DNA of 62,169 nucleotides from Clostridia bacterium (lineage in GTDB: Bacteria; Bacillota; Peptococcia; DRI-13; SM3-B62), in the NCBI GenBank assembly GCA_018433675.1, contig JAHDQS010000015.1, positions 1-62,169 of the forward strand. The letters are read 5' to 3'. Every line of letters begins with the position of its first letter. Position 1 is the first letter of the stretch. The notes beneath the pieces are model-generated. The model saw only the letters and a program-made list of their open reading frames with translations. It was not told the DNA's origin and searched no databases. Position numbers and translations under genes: made by a program. This document shows positions 17,194 through 26,147 of the stretch, in pieces.

Positions 17194-18324
17194 ATGAGAA
17201 TTTCTAAGGTATTAAAAAGCATAGATCCTTTGCTCTTATTAGATGTGGCGCTCATTCTTGTGATGGGCTTCTTTGTTTTAGCAAGTGCCTCCCACAATGC
17301 CGGTGAAAGGTTTGGTGTTGATTTTGTTCAGCGCCAGTTGCTTTGGACGGGAGTAGGGGCAATAGCATTTTTTTTAGTTCTGACTGTTGATTACAGTAAA
17401 TTGGCTAAGTATGCTACTCACATATATATCTTAAATCTTTTGCTTCTATTGGCGGTTCTCTTTTTAGGGACGGAGACGAAAGGAGCTCAAGCCTGGATCT
17501 ATATCGGTCCGCTTGGTTTTCAGCCGGCTGAGGTCGTTAAGACTCTGTTGATTATCGGTATGGCACAGTTTCTTGCTCCCAGGATTGGGAAACTCAATAC
17601 GTTTAGGAGCTTTATTCCCGTGTTTATTTATGTGGGGATTCCGTTATTGTTGATTATGATGCAGCCCGATTTGGGTACAGGTTTGGTCTATGTGGCGATA
17701 ATGTTTGGAATGATGTTGGCAGCAGGGGCATCGCCGCTTTTATTGACCTCGCTGTTTGCCGGGGGTATAGGTCTGGTGGTACTGGCTATTTATGCCCATT
17801 ACACCTGGGGTTTATGGTTGCCGTTAAAAGAGTATCAGCTTATGAGATTGATAGTGTTTGTTGACCCCATGATAGATCCCCGGGGTTGGGGATGGAACGT
17901 GATTCAGTCGCAGATTGCAGTGGGTTCCGGCGGGCTTTTGGGTAAAGGCTGGATGATGGGATCCCAAAGCGGAGGCAATTTTTTGCCGGAGCAGTGGACT
18001 GATTTCATTTTCAGTGTACTGGCCGAAGAATTTGGGTTTATAGGTTCAACCTTGATGCTTCTCCTTTTCTTTTTACTGTTATATAGGGGAATTAAGATTG
18101 CCATGAAAGCTAAAGATCCCTTTGGTTCCTTAATAGTTATCGGTGTGATTTCTATGTTTGCTTTTCATGTTTTGCAAAATATTGGCATGGCGATAGGAAT
18201 AATGCCTATCACAGGGATTCCTCTGCCGTTTGTCAGCTACGGGGGGAATGCGCTGTTAGCGAATATGATTGCATTGGGGTTAGTGATGAATGTTTATGTG
18301 TACCGCGACAGAATTCTGTTTTAA
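17194..18324 (+). CDS. rodA: SEDS peptidoglycan glycosyltransferase RodA
   Basis: A 376-residue protein with about ten membrane helices. SEDS signatures include the QPAEVVKTLLI segment, the MQPDLGTGLVY loop holding the catalytic Asp, and the C-terminal GIPLPFVSYGGNALLANMIALG. It polymerises glycan strands for lateral growth with PBP2. It could be called FtsW, but proximity to mreBCD and mrdA favours RodA. ATG 17194 is 7 bases after GGAGGG; TTG 17188 is too close. Confidence 0.92.
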   Translation: MRISKVLKSIDPLLLLDVALILVMGFFVLASASHNAGERFGVDFVQRQLLWTGVGAIAFFLVLTVDYSKLAKYATHIYILNLLLLLAVLFLGTETKGAQAWIYIGPLGFQPAEVVKTLLIIGMAQFLAPRIGKLNTFRSFIPVFIYVGIPLLLIMMQPDLGTGLVYVAIMFGMMLAAGASPLLLTSLFAGGIGLVVLAIYAHYTWGLWLPLKEYQLMRLIVFVDPMIDPRGWGWNVIQSQIAVGSGGLLGKGWMMGSQSGGNFLPEQWTDFIFSVLAEEFGFIGSTLMLLLFFLLLYRGIKIAMKAKDPFGSLIVIGVISMFAFHVLQNIGMAIGIMPITGIPLPFVSYGGNALLANMIALGLVMNVYVYRDRILF

Positions 18325-18440
18325 CAATCATATAAGTATAAAAAAATGCGTGAAAATAAATGATTGAAGAAATACCGGCAATATATTAGAATGTCATATA
18401 GGATAGTAAAGGAAGTTATTATCAATACAATTGAATAGCG

Positions 18441-18622
18441 GACTTACAGGTGCTCTTATTGTACGCTTATTAATGAGAGAATAGGGAAACCGGTTAAAAT
18501 CCGGTACGGACCCACCACTGTAAGCGGTGACGAATCTTCGGTTGAAAAGCCACTGTGCGTCAGCATGGGAAGGCAGAAGAGGAGGATGAACTGCGAGTCA
18601 GGAGACCTGCCTGTAGGATAAA
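18441..18622 (+). promoter_or_regulatory. Cobalamin (AdoCbl) riboswitch
   Basis: A class-I cobalamin riboswitch. It contains the ACAGGTGC 5-prime part, the core AATAGGGAAACCGG..AAAATCCGGTACGGACCC, the CCACTGTAAGCGG helix, AAAGCCACTG, GGGAAGGC and the B12-box ending GCGAGTCAGGAGACCTGCCT. It should shut off the long cobalamin operon downstream when adenosylcobalamin is plentiful. The stretch between rodA and here (18325-18440) shows nothing beyond a weak CAATCAT/ATGATTG inverted repeat. Confidence 0.95.
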
Positions 18623-18666
18623 GTGCATCGTGGGGGAGCGGAAGGCACGGGATTCTTTCAGATGGG

Positions 18667-18699
18667 AAAAGTCTCTCAGTAAAAAACTGGGGGACTTTA
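18667..18699 (+). promoter_or_regulatory. Hairpin in the riboswitch expression platform
   Basis: AAAGTC (18668-18673) with TCAGT pairs with ACTG and GACTTT (to 18698) around an A-rich loop. It lies between the aptamer and the second hairpin; it may be one of two competing folds. No strong T-run follows. Confidence 0.35.
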
Positions 18700-18727
18700 T
18701 TATTGTGAATACAACAAGGTTCCCGGG

Positions 18728-18770
18728 ACCCGACAGCAATCTTTGATTGCGATGTCGGGTGGGGTTCTTA
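18728..18770 (+). promoter_or_regulatory. Regulatory hairpin before the first cobalamin gene
   Basis: A strong stem: ACCCGACA (18728-18735) plus GCAATC pairs with GATTGC plus TGTCGGGT (18753-18760). The 3-prime arm adjoins GGTGGGG (18758-18764), the probable ribosome site for a TTG start at 18772. The tail GGGGTTCTTATTT is a poor terminator, so sequestration of the ribosome site is at least as likely as termination. Confidence 0.55.
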
Positions 18771-18771
18771 T

Positions 18772-19869
18772 TTGTACAACAAGAAAAGATTGGTGAAATC
18801 AATGCAGAAGACTTTAAAACAAATCATAGATTACAAGAACCATAGAGTAAAGATTATGACTGTGGCATTGCTTGCTCTGCTTTTTTCTCTAATACTGTTT
18901 TCACTGAGTCAGGGCAAAGCGGAAATTGATGTCGGACAAATAATAAGGGTAGTGCTTGGGAAAATCAGTGGAAACAATTCATTTTTTCAAGAATTGACAG
19001 AAGCGCAAACAGCTATAATTTGGGATATCCGTTTTCCGCGAATACTGATTGCAGTGCTGGTCGGGAGTGGACTGGCGGTTTCAGGTGCAGTCTTTCAGTC
19101 CCTTTTAATGAATCCTCTGGCGGATTCATATACCATGGGAGTCTCGTCCGGAGCGGCTTTTGGGGCTTCTCTAGCCATTTATATTAATATTTTTCTGCCG
19201 TATTACTTTGTTCCGGTGACTCTGGCGGCATTTGTCGGAGCCTTCCTGACTTTAGGACTTGTGGTTCTTGTGGCCCGAGCGCAAGGAAACTTAAGCACTT
19301 CTAATTTGGTTATTGCAGGTATTATCGTGAGTACTATTCTTTCGGCCGCCATCAGTATGATCAAAAGCATCGCGGGTGAAGAGGTATCAGCAATTATCGG
19401 CTGGCTGATGGGCAGTCTGGTGGCACGGGGTTGGGAGGATGTTACCTTGGGATTTCCTGTAATCTTGGCTTGCATTGGGATCTGCATTTATTATGCCGGA
19501 GATTTAAATATCATGTGTTTGGGTGAGCAGGAGGCCAGATCTTTAGGGGTTGATACCCAGAGGTTGCGCCGGATCTTGTTGGTGTGTGGCTCGCTGATAA
19601 CGGCTGTCTGTGTTTCCGTCAGTGGGATTATCGGTTTTGTAGGCTTGATAGTTCCTCATTTGCTTCGTTTTATGGTTGGCTCCGATAACCGTGTTCTGCT
19701 GCCCCTTTCCGCACTTTTTGGGGGGGGGCTACTGCTGTTAGCCGATACAGGGGCCAGGGTTTTGTTGAATGTTGAGGTTCCCGTCGGTGTCGTCACTACG
19801 TTACTGGGTGGGCCGTTCTTTATCTACATTTTTATAAACCGTAAAAAGTCTTTTGCGAGAGAGGGATAA
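18772..19869 (+). CDS. btuC: FecCD/BtuC-type ABC transporter permease
   Basis: About 365 residues with around ten membrane helices and the family motifs IWDIRFPRILIAVLVGSGLAVSG, NPLADSYTMGVSSGAAFG and GFVGLIVPHLLR. It forms the membrane channel of a type II importer for corrinoids, heme or iron chelates. Corrinoid or cobalt uptake is inferred from the cobalamin riboswitch and neighbours. TTG 18772 has a ribosome site inside the hairpin; ATG 18802 (GGTGA upstream) is a real alternative. The ATPase gene follows after 2 bases. Confidence 0.85.
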   Translation: MYNKKRLVKSMQKTLKQIIDYKNHRVKIMTVALLALLFSLILFSLSQGKAEIDVGQIIRVVLGKISGNNSFFQELTEAQTAIIWDIRFPRILIAVLVGSGLAVSGAVFQSLLMNPLADSYTMGVSSGAAFGASLAIYINIFLPYYFVPVTLAAFVGAFLTLGLVVLVARAQGNLSTSNLVIAGIIVSTILSAAISMIKSIAGEEVSAIIGWLMGSLVARGWEDVTLGFPVILACIGICIYYAGDLNIMCLGEQEARSLGVDTQRLRRILLVCGSLITAVCVSVSGIIGFVGLIVPHLLRFMVGSDNRVLLPLSALFGGGLLLLADTGARVLLNVEVPVGVVTTLLGGPFFIYIFINRKKSFAREG

Positions 19870-19871
19870 GG

Positions 19872-20630
19872 GTGTACAAAATTGAGGATGTGAGCTTTGC
19901 TTATGGGAATAAAAGGGTGTTGCAGGGGGTTAATTTCAGCGTCAAAAAGAAGAGCTTTGTAACCATTATTGGACCCAACGGCTCCGGTAAATCGACGTTG
20001 TTTGGGATCTTGACCGGTCTTTTCAGGCCAAAGATGGGGGAAGTCATTTTTGCGGAAAAACCATTGAAAGAGTACGGGATACTTGAGCTGGCCAAGAAAA
20101 TAGCGGTTGTTAAACAGGATACCGTTGTCCGCTTTCCTTTTACTTGCTTAGAGGTAGTTATGATGGGACGCAATCCTTTTCAGGATAGAGGTCGGGAACT
20201 AAAGGAAGAGGATTTGGAAATAGTATACGGGGCCATGAAGAAAACCGATACATTAAGGTTTGCCTCTCATCTAATTACGGAGATAAGTGCGGGGGAAAGG
20301 CAAAGGGTTTTTCTGGCTCGGGCCATAGCCCAGACTCCGGAGGTCATCTTTCTTGATGAAGCTTTTTCGGCTATGGATATTTGCTATTCCGTCAAATCCC
20401 TTGATTTGCTGAAGGAGCTTGTGGAGAATGAAGGTATTTCGGTTGTGGCCATCATGCATGATTTGAATATGGCTGATACTTACAGCGATATGATCCTTGC
20501 TTTGCAGGACGGGCAGGTGGTGCAGTGGGGACAGACGGAAAATGTCATGCAGCCGACTTTTATTAAGTCCTTGTTTAAGATAAATGTGAAAAAAATCGGC
20601 AGCAGAGGATTGGTGGTACTGCCCAGATAA
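19872..20630 (+). CDS. btuD: ABC transporter ATPase, BtuD/FecE type
   Basis: A 252-residue ATPase. Walker A GPNGSGKST is near residues 34-42. The signature is ISAGERQRVFLARA (SAGE instead of the usual SGGE), Walker B is VIFLDEAF, and the H-loop is MHDLN. It powers the adjacent permease. GTG start at 19872, with GAGGGATA upstream. The C-terminal part after residue 220 is short and unremarkable. Confidence 0.9.
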   Translation: MYKIEDVSFAYGNKRVLQGVNFSVKKKSFVTIIGPNGSGKSTLFGILTGLFRPKMGEVIFAEKPLKEYGILELAKKIAVVKQDTVVRFPFTCLEVVMMGRNPFQDRGRELKEEDLEIVYGAMKKTDTLRFASHLITEISAGERQRVFLARAIAQTPEVIFLDEAFSAMDICYSVKSLDLLKELVENEGISVVAIMHDLNMADTYSDMILALQDGQVVQWGQTENVMQPTFIKSLFKINVKKIGSRGLVVLPR

Positions 20631-20658
20631 AAAGTGATTTTGGAAAGGATGAAACATA

Positions 20659-21471
20659 ATGGCCAAGAAGGGGATAGTTGTGGCGAGTTTCGGAACGAGT
20701 CATCACGATACCTGCCAAATAACCATTGAAGCCTGCGAAAACAGAATCAAAGAGTGTTTTCCGGGATATGAGGTGCGTCGTGCTTTTACTTCCAATATGA
20801 TTAGGGCAAAGCTGCGTGAGAGGGACGGTGTGATCATCGAAAGCTTAGCAGAGGCTTTAAAAAGGATGAAGGAGGAGGCTTTCACGGAGGTTATTATTCA
20901 ACCTTTGCATATTATTCCCGGAGAAGAATACAATGAAAAAATTGTGGGACCTGCGCTGGCTTATGAAGGGCAATTTGAGAAGATCTCCGTAGGCAGGCCT
21001 GTTTTGACTACCATTGAAGATTATGATGTCGCAGTGGAAGTTTTAAAAAGGCAATTGCCAAAGTTGCGGGAAAATCAGGCGGTGGTGCTTATGGGGCATG
21101 GGACCGAACATTTTGCCAATGCCTGTTATTCTTGCCTGCAATTGAAGCTCTCCGATAGTCTGGCAAACGTCTTTGTGGGTACCGTGGAGGGTTATCCCAG
21201 TCTTGCTGAAGTAATAAAAAAGCTACGGGTCAATGGTATCAGGGAGGTCATTTTGATGCCATATATGGTTGTGGCCGGGGATCACGCTATAAATGACATG
21301 GCGGGGGATGAAGAGGAATCCTGGAAAACCATTTTGGAGAAGGAAGGGTTTACGGTTAAAACCTATTTACATGGCTTGGGTGAGAATACCGGATATCAGG
21401 AGATTTATGTGGATCATATTCAGGATTGCCTGGACGGTAATCCCCTGATAAGGGAGGAAGATGACAGATGA
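20659..21471 (+). CDS. cbiK: Sirohydrochlorin cobaltochelatase, anaerobic type
   Basis: A 270-residue CbiK that inserts Co2+ into sirohydrochlorin, the committing step of the anaerobic pathway. The two chelatase halves are visible: VASFGTSHHDTC near the start, QPLHIIPGEEYN, then MGHGTEHFAN near residue 151, and AGDHAINDMAGDE near 210. These carry the metal-binding histidines. There is no signal peptide, so it is cytoplasmic. It sits between the ATPase and binding-protein genes of the importer, linking cobalt or corrinoid supply with insertion. It overlaps the next gene by 4 bases. Confidence 0.93.
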   Translation: MAKKGIVVASFGTSHHDTCQITIEACENRIKECFPGYEVRRAFTSNMIRAKLRERDGVIIESLAEALKRMKEEAFTEVIIQPLHIIPGEEYNEKIVGPALAYEGQFEKISVGRPVLTTIEDYDVAVEVLKRQLPKLRENQAVVLMGHGTEHFANACYSCLQLKLSDSLANVFVGTVEGYPSLAEVIKKLRVNGIREVILMPYMVVAGDHAINDMAGDEEESWKTILEKEGFTVKTYLHGLGENTGYQEIYVDHIQDCLDGNPLIREEDDR

Positions 21472-22433
21472 AAAGGCTGATTTGCATATTTGCGGTTGCA
21501 ATGCTATTTTTTACTGCCGGTTGCGGTAGTGAGGCTGTCAACCAAGAAACGGAAACTGACCGGGCAAAAATCCAATTCACCGATGATTCCGGGTTTGTTA
21601 TTGAGATGGATGAACCGGCGCAAAGGATTATCTCACTTTATTCGGCCCATACGGAGAACCTATTTTCATTGGGCTTGGAGCAGGAGATTATCGGCGTGTA
21701 CAAAACGGACAATTATCCGCCGCAGGTTGCAAAAAAAACTGTTTATGATTACCGTTCCGATCCGGAAAAGGTCATTGCCGCCGAACCTGATCTTGTGTTG
21801 ATTAGACCGTTTATCGAGCGCAGTAAGCCGGAATTCGTCGAGGCTTTGAGGAAAGCAAAAATAAATGTTGTCAGTCTCTATCCCGAAAGCTTTGACGGAT
21901 TTACTCAGTACATTGAAAAGCTGGGCCTTTTGACGGGCAAAGAGGAAAAGGCCCAAGAACTTTTGGCGCAGTTTGAAAACGAAATCCTTTCAATACAGAC
22001 CATTACCGCTAAGGTAGATAAACAGGTTGGCGTGTATTTCGAATCTACGGAAAACAACTATCGGACCGTAACCTCGGATGCTATGCCGGCCTTGGCCATT
22101 AAATTTGCCGGGGGTCGTAATGTTGCTTCCGATGCGGAAGGCCTGCAGGAGGGTTCGTCTATTGCCGCTTACGGTGCGGAGAGGATTTTGGAAAAGGCTG
22201 TGGAAATAGATGTATATGTGGCACAAGTAGGTGGTATGAACTCCGGTGTTACTGCGGAAGGTATTAAGGAAAGGCCGGGTTTTCACGCTATCAAGGCTGT
22301 GCAAGAGGGAAGGGTCTATACAATAAGTGAAAAGCTCATCTCCAGTCCTACCTTTCGTTTTTCTAAAGGGGTCAAGGAACTGGCCCGGATGTTTTACCCG
22401 GAGTTAATAGATCTAGCAGAGAGGATAAGGTAA
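21468..22433 (+). CDS. btuF: Lipoprotein substrate-binding protein, BtuF/FepB type
   Basis: A 321-residue lipoprotein: a signal peptide with lipobox FTAGC (Cys at about residue 19), then a PF01497-type binding domain (PAQRIISLYSAHTENLFSLGLEQEIIGV, EPDLVLIR, VVSLYPESFDGFTQYIEKLGLLTG). It would deliver ligand to BtuCD. Vitamin B12, a cobinamide, or a metallophore are possible ligands; the sequence does not decide. ATG overlaps the cbiK stop. Confidence 0.85.
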   Translation: MKRLICIFAVAMLFFTAGCGSEAVNQETETDRAKIQFTDDSGFVIEMDEPAQRIISLYSAHTENLFSLGLEQEIIGVYKTDNYPPQVAKKTVYDYRSDPEKVIAAEPDLVLIRPFIERSKPEFVEALRKAKINVVSLYPESFDGFTQYIEKLGLLTGKEEKAQELLAQFENEILSIQTITAKVDKQVGVYFESTENNYRTVTSDAMPALAIKFAGGRNVASDAEGLQEGSSIAAYGAERILEKAVEIDVYVAQVGGMNSGVTAEGIKERPGFHAIKAVQEGRVYTISEKLISSPTFRFSKGVKELARMFYPELIDLAERIR

Positions 22434-22435
22434 CG

Positions 22436-23134
22436 ATGGCAGGTATACTATATGGGGTAGGAGTGGGGCCGGGAGACCCCGAGCTGTTAACAATAAAGGC
22501 AGTCAACGCTTTAAAGGCGGCAGATGTTGTAGTAGCACCTAAAGCTAAAGAAACGGGAAAAAGCACGGCATTGTCCGTGGTTCGTCCTTATTTGTCTTCT
22601 CATACTGATATTGTGAAAATGGTTTTTCCCATGGTTAAAGGAAAGGAGACTCTTATTGGAGCCTGGACTGAGAATAGCCGGGAAATATTAGGGTATCTGC
22701 AAGAAGGTAAAAAGGTCGCTTTTATCACCCTGGGGGATCCTATGTTATACAGCACTTATGGCTATGTTTTTACGACTTTGCGGGACTGTGGACACGAAAT
22801 CGTAACGATTCCCGGAATTACTTCTTATGCGGCTATTGCTGCCATGACCGGGATCACCCTGGCCGAAGGAGACGGGGTTTTGACTATTGTTCCGGCGGTT
22901 ACAGATGAAAAAAACCTGGAGAGGATACTGGAAACAGCAGATAATCTTGTTATTTTAAAGGCTTATCGAAATTACCGGCAGATAGTGGAAAGGTTGAAAA
23001 AATCAGGGCATACCCATGATGCCGTGATGGTAAGCAGGTGTGGTTTGCCTGAGGAACGGATCTGCCATGAATTAGAAAGTATCGGGGAGGAAGGTATTGA
23101 CTACCTTTCCACAATAATTGCCAAAAAGAGGTGA
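22436..23134 (+). CDS. cbiL: Cobalt-factor II C20-methyltransferase
   Basis: A 232-residue SAM-dependent class III methyltransferase with the GVGVGPGDPELLTIKA N-terminus, FITLGDPMLYSTYG and IPGITSYAAIAA motifs. It methylates C20 of cobalt-sirohydrochlorin. It begins 2 bases after the binding-protein gene. Confidence 0.93.
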   Translation: MAGILYGVGVGPGDPELLTIKAVNALKAADVVVAPKAKETGKSTALSVVRPYLSSHTDIVKMVFPMVKGKETLIGAWTENSREILGYLQEGKKVAFITLGDPMLYSTYGYVFTTLRDCGHEIVTIPGITSYAAIAAMTGITLAEGDGVLTIVPAVTDEKNLERILETADNLVILKAYRNYRQIVERLKKSGHTHDAVMVSRCGLPEERICHELESIGEEGIDYLSTIIAKKR

Positions 23135-23141
23135 GACAGCA

Positions 23142-24569
23142 ATGAAGCATAAGCATAATCAGGCTAGGGTGGTTATCGCCGGCACACAGAGCGGAGTCGG
23201 TAAAACAACTGCAGCCTTAGGTCTTATTGCCGCGCTTTCCGGGAGGATGCAGGTACAGCCCTACAAGGTTGGCCCGGATTATATCGATACTGCTTATCAC
23301 ACCTTTATCACCGGTAGAAAATCGCGGAACTTGGACGGCTGGTTGTTGGATGAAGAGACTGTGCTGTATTTATTTCAGAAAAACATGGTCGGTGCGGATA
23401 TTGCTGTCATCGAAGGTGTGATGGGGTTGTTTGACGGGGCAGAGGTTGGCAGCGATAAAGGGAGTACGGCGCAGATTGCCAAGATACTCAAGGCACCGGT
23501 AATCCTTGTCATTGATGCTGCCGGGATGTCCGTAAGTGCGGCGGCAATGGTACAGGGCTATCAGAAATTTGACGGGAATCTTGATGTGACAGGTGTTATC
23601 TTCAACCGTGTGAGCAGTGAAAGGCACTATCTCTTGTTGAAGGAGGCAGTGGAAAGTTACACAGGTTTGAAGGCCTTTGGATATTTACCGAAGGATGAGG
23701 AGATAGAGTTACCCAGTCGGCATTTGGGGCTTATCCCCAGTGTGGAGATGCCCCTGCTGCAGGAGAAAATAGGCGGGCTGGCGCGGATGGTGGAAAAGAC
23801 GGTTGAGGTCGATGAGATCGTTAAGCACGCAAAAGCTTGGGACAAGTCGGTTCCAGCCTTTTCTTCATCTTTTGCCACGGATTTTTCTGCAATGAGCGCG
23901 CAAGGCAGTGAGGTTGATCGACAACCGGTGGAAATAGCGGTGGCATATGATGAGGCTTTCAATTTCTATTATTGGGATAACCTTGACCTTTTGCGGGAGG
24001 CAGGGGTCAAGCCTGTTTTCTTCAGTCCTTTGCGGGATGAGGTTTTACCCGAAGGGGTGAAGGGTCTTTGGCTGGGTGGTGGGTTTCCGGAGGTTTTTGC
24101 CCGGGAACTGGCAGACAATACAAAAATGAAGCAGAGCATCAAGGCGGTTCTTGCCGCAGGGATGCCGTACCATGCCGAATGCGGCGGTTTGATGTATCTC
24201 TTGGAGGAGTTAGAGGACTTCACCGGTGAGCGTTTTGCTATGACCGGCTGGTTACGCGGAACGTGTCAGATGACTAAGCGATTGCAAAGGTTCGGCTATG
24301 CTCAATTGGAGCTGAAGGACAGCTGCCTATGGGGTGAAAAGGGCGATGCTATTAAAATACATGAGTTTCATCATTCCAAGGTCAGCGGTGGGGAAGAAAG
24401 AACTGTCTTTAAGCTCAGTAAGCTTAAGAACAAAGAGGTCGAAAGACAGTGGGAGTGCGGATATATTAAAGGGAACGGGACAGCGGGTTATCCTCATTTC
24501 CATCTGTATTCCAACCTCAGTTTTGCCAAAAATTTCGTAGGCAGGGTAAAAAGCCGGAATCAACAGTGA
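23142..24569 (+). CDS. cbiA: Cobyrinate a,c-diamide synthase
   Basis: A 475-residue glutamine amidotransferase. The N-terminal dethiobiotin-synthetase-like ATPase has GTQSGVGKTT near residues 13-22. The C-terminal class I glutaminase domain has the nucleophile region MPYHAECGGLMYL and the closing HEFHHS. It amidates the a and c side chains. ATG 23142 is preferred over 23118 because AGAGGTGAG sits just upstream. Confidence 0.95.
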   Translation: MKHKHNQARVVIAGTQSGVGKTTAALGLIAALSGRMQVQPYKVGPDYIDTAYHTFITGRKSRNLDGWLLDEETVLYLFQKNMVGADIAVIEGVMGLFDGAEVGSDKGSTAQIAKILKAPVILVIDAAGMSVSAAAMVQGYQKFDGNLDVTGVIFNRVSSERHYLLLKEAVESYTGLKAFGYLPKDEEIELPSRHLGLIPSVEMPLLQEKIGGLARMVEKTVEVDEIVKHAKAWDKSVPAFSSSFATDFSAMSAQGSEVDRQPVEIAVAYDEAFNFYYWDNLDLLREAGVKPVFFSPLRDEVLPEGVKGLWLGGGFPEVFARELADNTKMKQSIKAVLAAGMPYHAECGGLMYLLEELEDFTGERFAMTGWLRGTCQMTKRLQRFGYAQLELKDSCLWGEKGDAIKIHEFHHSKVSGGEERTVFKLSKLKNKEVERQWECGYIKGNGTAGYPHFHLYSNLSFAKNFVGRVKSRNQQ

Positions 24570-24591
24570 GAGTAGAAGGAAGGATTGCAAA

Positions 24592-26118
24592 ATGAACAGG
24601 AAATGTATCATGCTGCAGGGAACAGGTTCCTCCGTGGGTAAAAGCCTGTTGACAGCGGCATTGTGCCGGATTTTCCGGCAGGATGGCTACAGCACAGCTC
24701 CTTTTAAAGCGCAGAATATGGCTTTAAACTCTTTTATTACCGCAGAAGGGCACGAGATGGGGAGAGCCCAGGTCGTGCAGGCGGAAGCAAGCGGTATTTT
24801 GCCCTCCGTGGAAATGAATCCCATTCTGATCAAACCGACCGGTGACAAGACCTCTCAGGTTATCTTAAACGGCCGGGTTTATCAGAATATGACGGCGGCC
24901 GAGTATCATGCTTTCAAGCCGCAACTCAGGGAAATGATCAGAGAAAAATATTACCGGCTGGAAAGCCGTTATGATCTTATTGTGATTGAAGGGGCCGGAA
25001 GCCCGGCAGAAATCAATTTGCGGGAGCATGACCTTGTCAATATGGGAATGGCGGAAATAGCTGATGCTCCTGTTATTCTGATTGGTGATATTGACCGGGG
25101 AGGGGTCTTTGCTTCTCTTTACGGTACAATGATGTTGCTGGGGGAGGAGGAGAAAAAAAGGGTTAAGGGGGTCATTATCAACAAGTTTCGCGGTGATCCG
25201 GTCATCCTTCAGCCTGGTTTAAGGAAGCTGGAGGAATTGCTTGAGGTACCGGTTCTCGGTGTTATCCCCTATATGACTTTGCATATAGACGAGGAAGACA
25301 GCGTGACGGAAGAGTTCGACCGCAGTGAGGATGTGGGAGAAGGGGAGATTGAGGTTGCGGTAATCCGCTTGCCCTACATTTCAAACTTTACAGATTTCAG
25401 TGTGCTGCGCTACTTTGAGGATGTTAAGCTTCGTTATGTCAAGACAGGGGAAAGCCTAGGCGAGCCCGACGTTCTGATTATCCCGGGAAGCAAAAACACC
25501 CTGGAGGATTTGCGCTATCTGCGGGATTCAGGTCTAAAAGAGCAGCTTGCCCAGCATGTGCGCAAAGGCAAATTGCTGATAGGGATTTGCGGTGGTTATC
25601 AGATGCTGGGAAGAGAACTGTCGGATCCGTATCGCACCGAGTCAGGACTTGGTAAAATGTGCGGTCTGGGATATTTAGATATGGAGACTGTATTTTTAAA
25701 GGAAAAGACGACTGCCCAGGTCGAGGCCTGCGTGACGGCCGGAGGAATTCCTGCCATGGCGGGTTTGGACGGTGAAATTCTGCAGGGCTATGAGATCCAT
25801 ATGGGAGTCAGTTCCCAAGGATCGGGAAGCAGGCCGTTTATTAAAATAAAGAGCAGATTGGGCCGAAAAACGGAGGTCGTCGACGGCTATATCAATGGGG
25901 ACGGCAATGTCTTCGGCACATATATTCATGGTATTTTTGACAATACGGCCTTTACCAGGAAAATATTGAACAGGGTTAGGGAGCAAAAGGGACTTGCTCC
26001 AATCAAAACGGTTCCTAAGCCGCTGAGGGAGTTGAAGGAAGAAGAATACGAGCGGCTGGCCGGGATGGTGCGAGAAAACCTTGATATGGCAGGGATTTAC
26101 AGTGCTATAGGGCGATGA
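24592..26118 (+). CDS. cbiP: Cobyric acid synthase
   Basis: A 508-residue amidotransferase that amidates b, d, e and g. The N-terminal domain has GTGSSVGKSLLTAALCR, PFKAQNMALNS and VIEGAGSPAEINL. The C-terminal glutaminase has LIGICGGYQMLGR with the catalytic Cys near residue 333 and a final YIHGIFD histidine. Length is normal. It lies 22 bases after cbiA. Confidence 0.96.
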   Translation: MNRKCIMLQGTGSSVGKSLLTAALCRIFRQDGYSTAPFKAQNMALNSFITAEGHEMGRAQVVQAEASGILPSVEMNPILIKPTGDKTSQVILNGRVYQNMTAAEYHAFKPQLREMIREKYYRLESRYDLIVIEGAGSPAEINLREHDLVNMGMAEIADAPVILIGDIDRGGVFASLYGTMMLLGEEEKKRVKGVIINKFRGDPVILQPGLRKLEELLEVPVLGVIPYMTLHIDEEDSVTEEFDRSEDVGEGEIEVAVIRLPYISNFTDFSVLRYFEDVKLRYVKTGESLGEPDVLIIPGSKNTLEDLRYLRDSGLKEQLAQHVRKGKLLIGICGGYQMLGRELSDPYRTESGLGKMCGLGYLDMETVFLKEKTTAQVEACVTAGGIPAMAGLDGEILQGYEIHMGVSSQGSGSRPFIKIKSRLGRKTEVVDGYINGDGNVFGTYIHGIFDNTAFTRKILNRVREQKGLAPIKTVPKPLRELKEEEYERLAGMVRENLDMAGIYSAIGR

Positions 26119-26147
26119 GCTAAGAACAGGCAAGGTGGGTAGAGAAG

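Noticed and set aside
18555-18746. 63-residue open frame on the plus strand
   Set aside because: It lies inside the cobalamin riboswitch and its platform, with no ribosome site.
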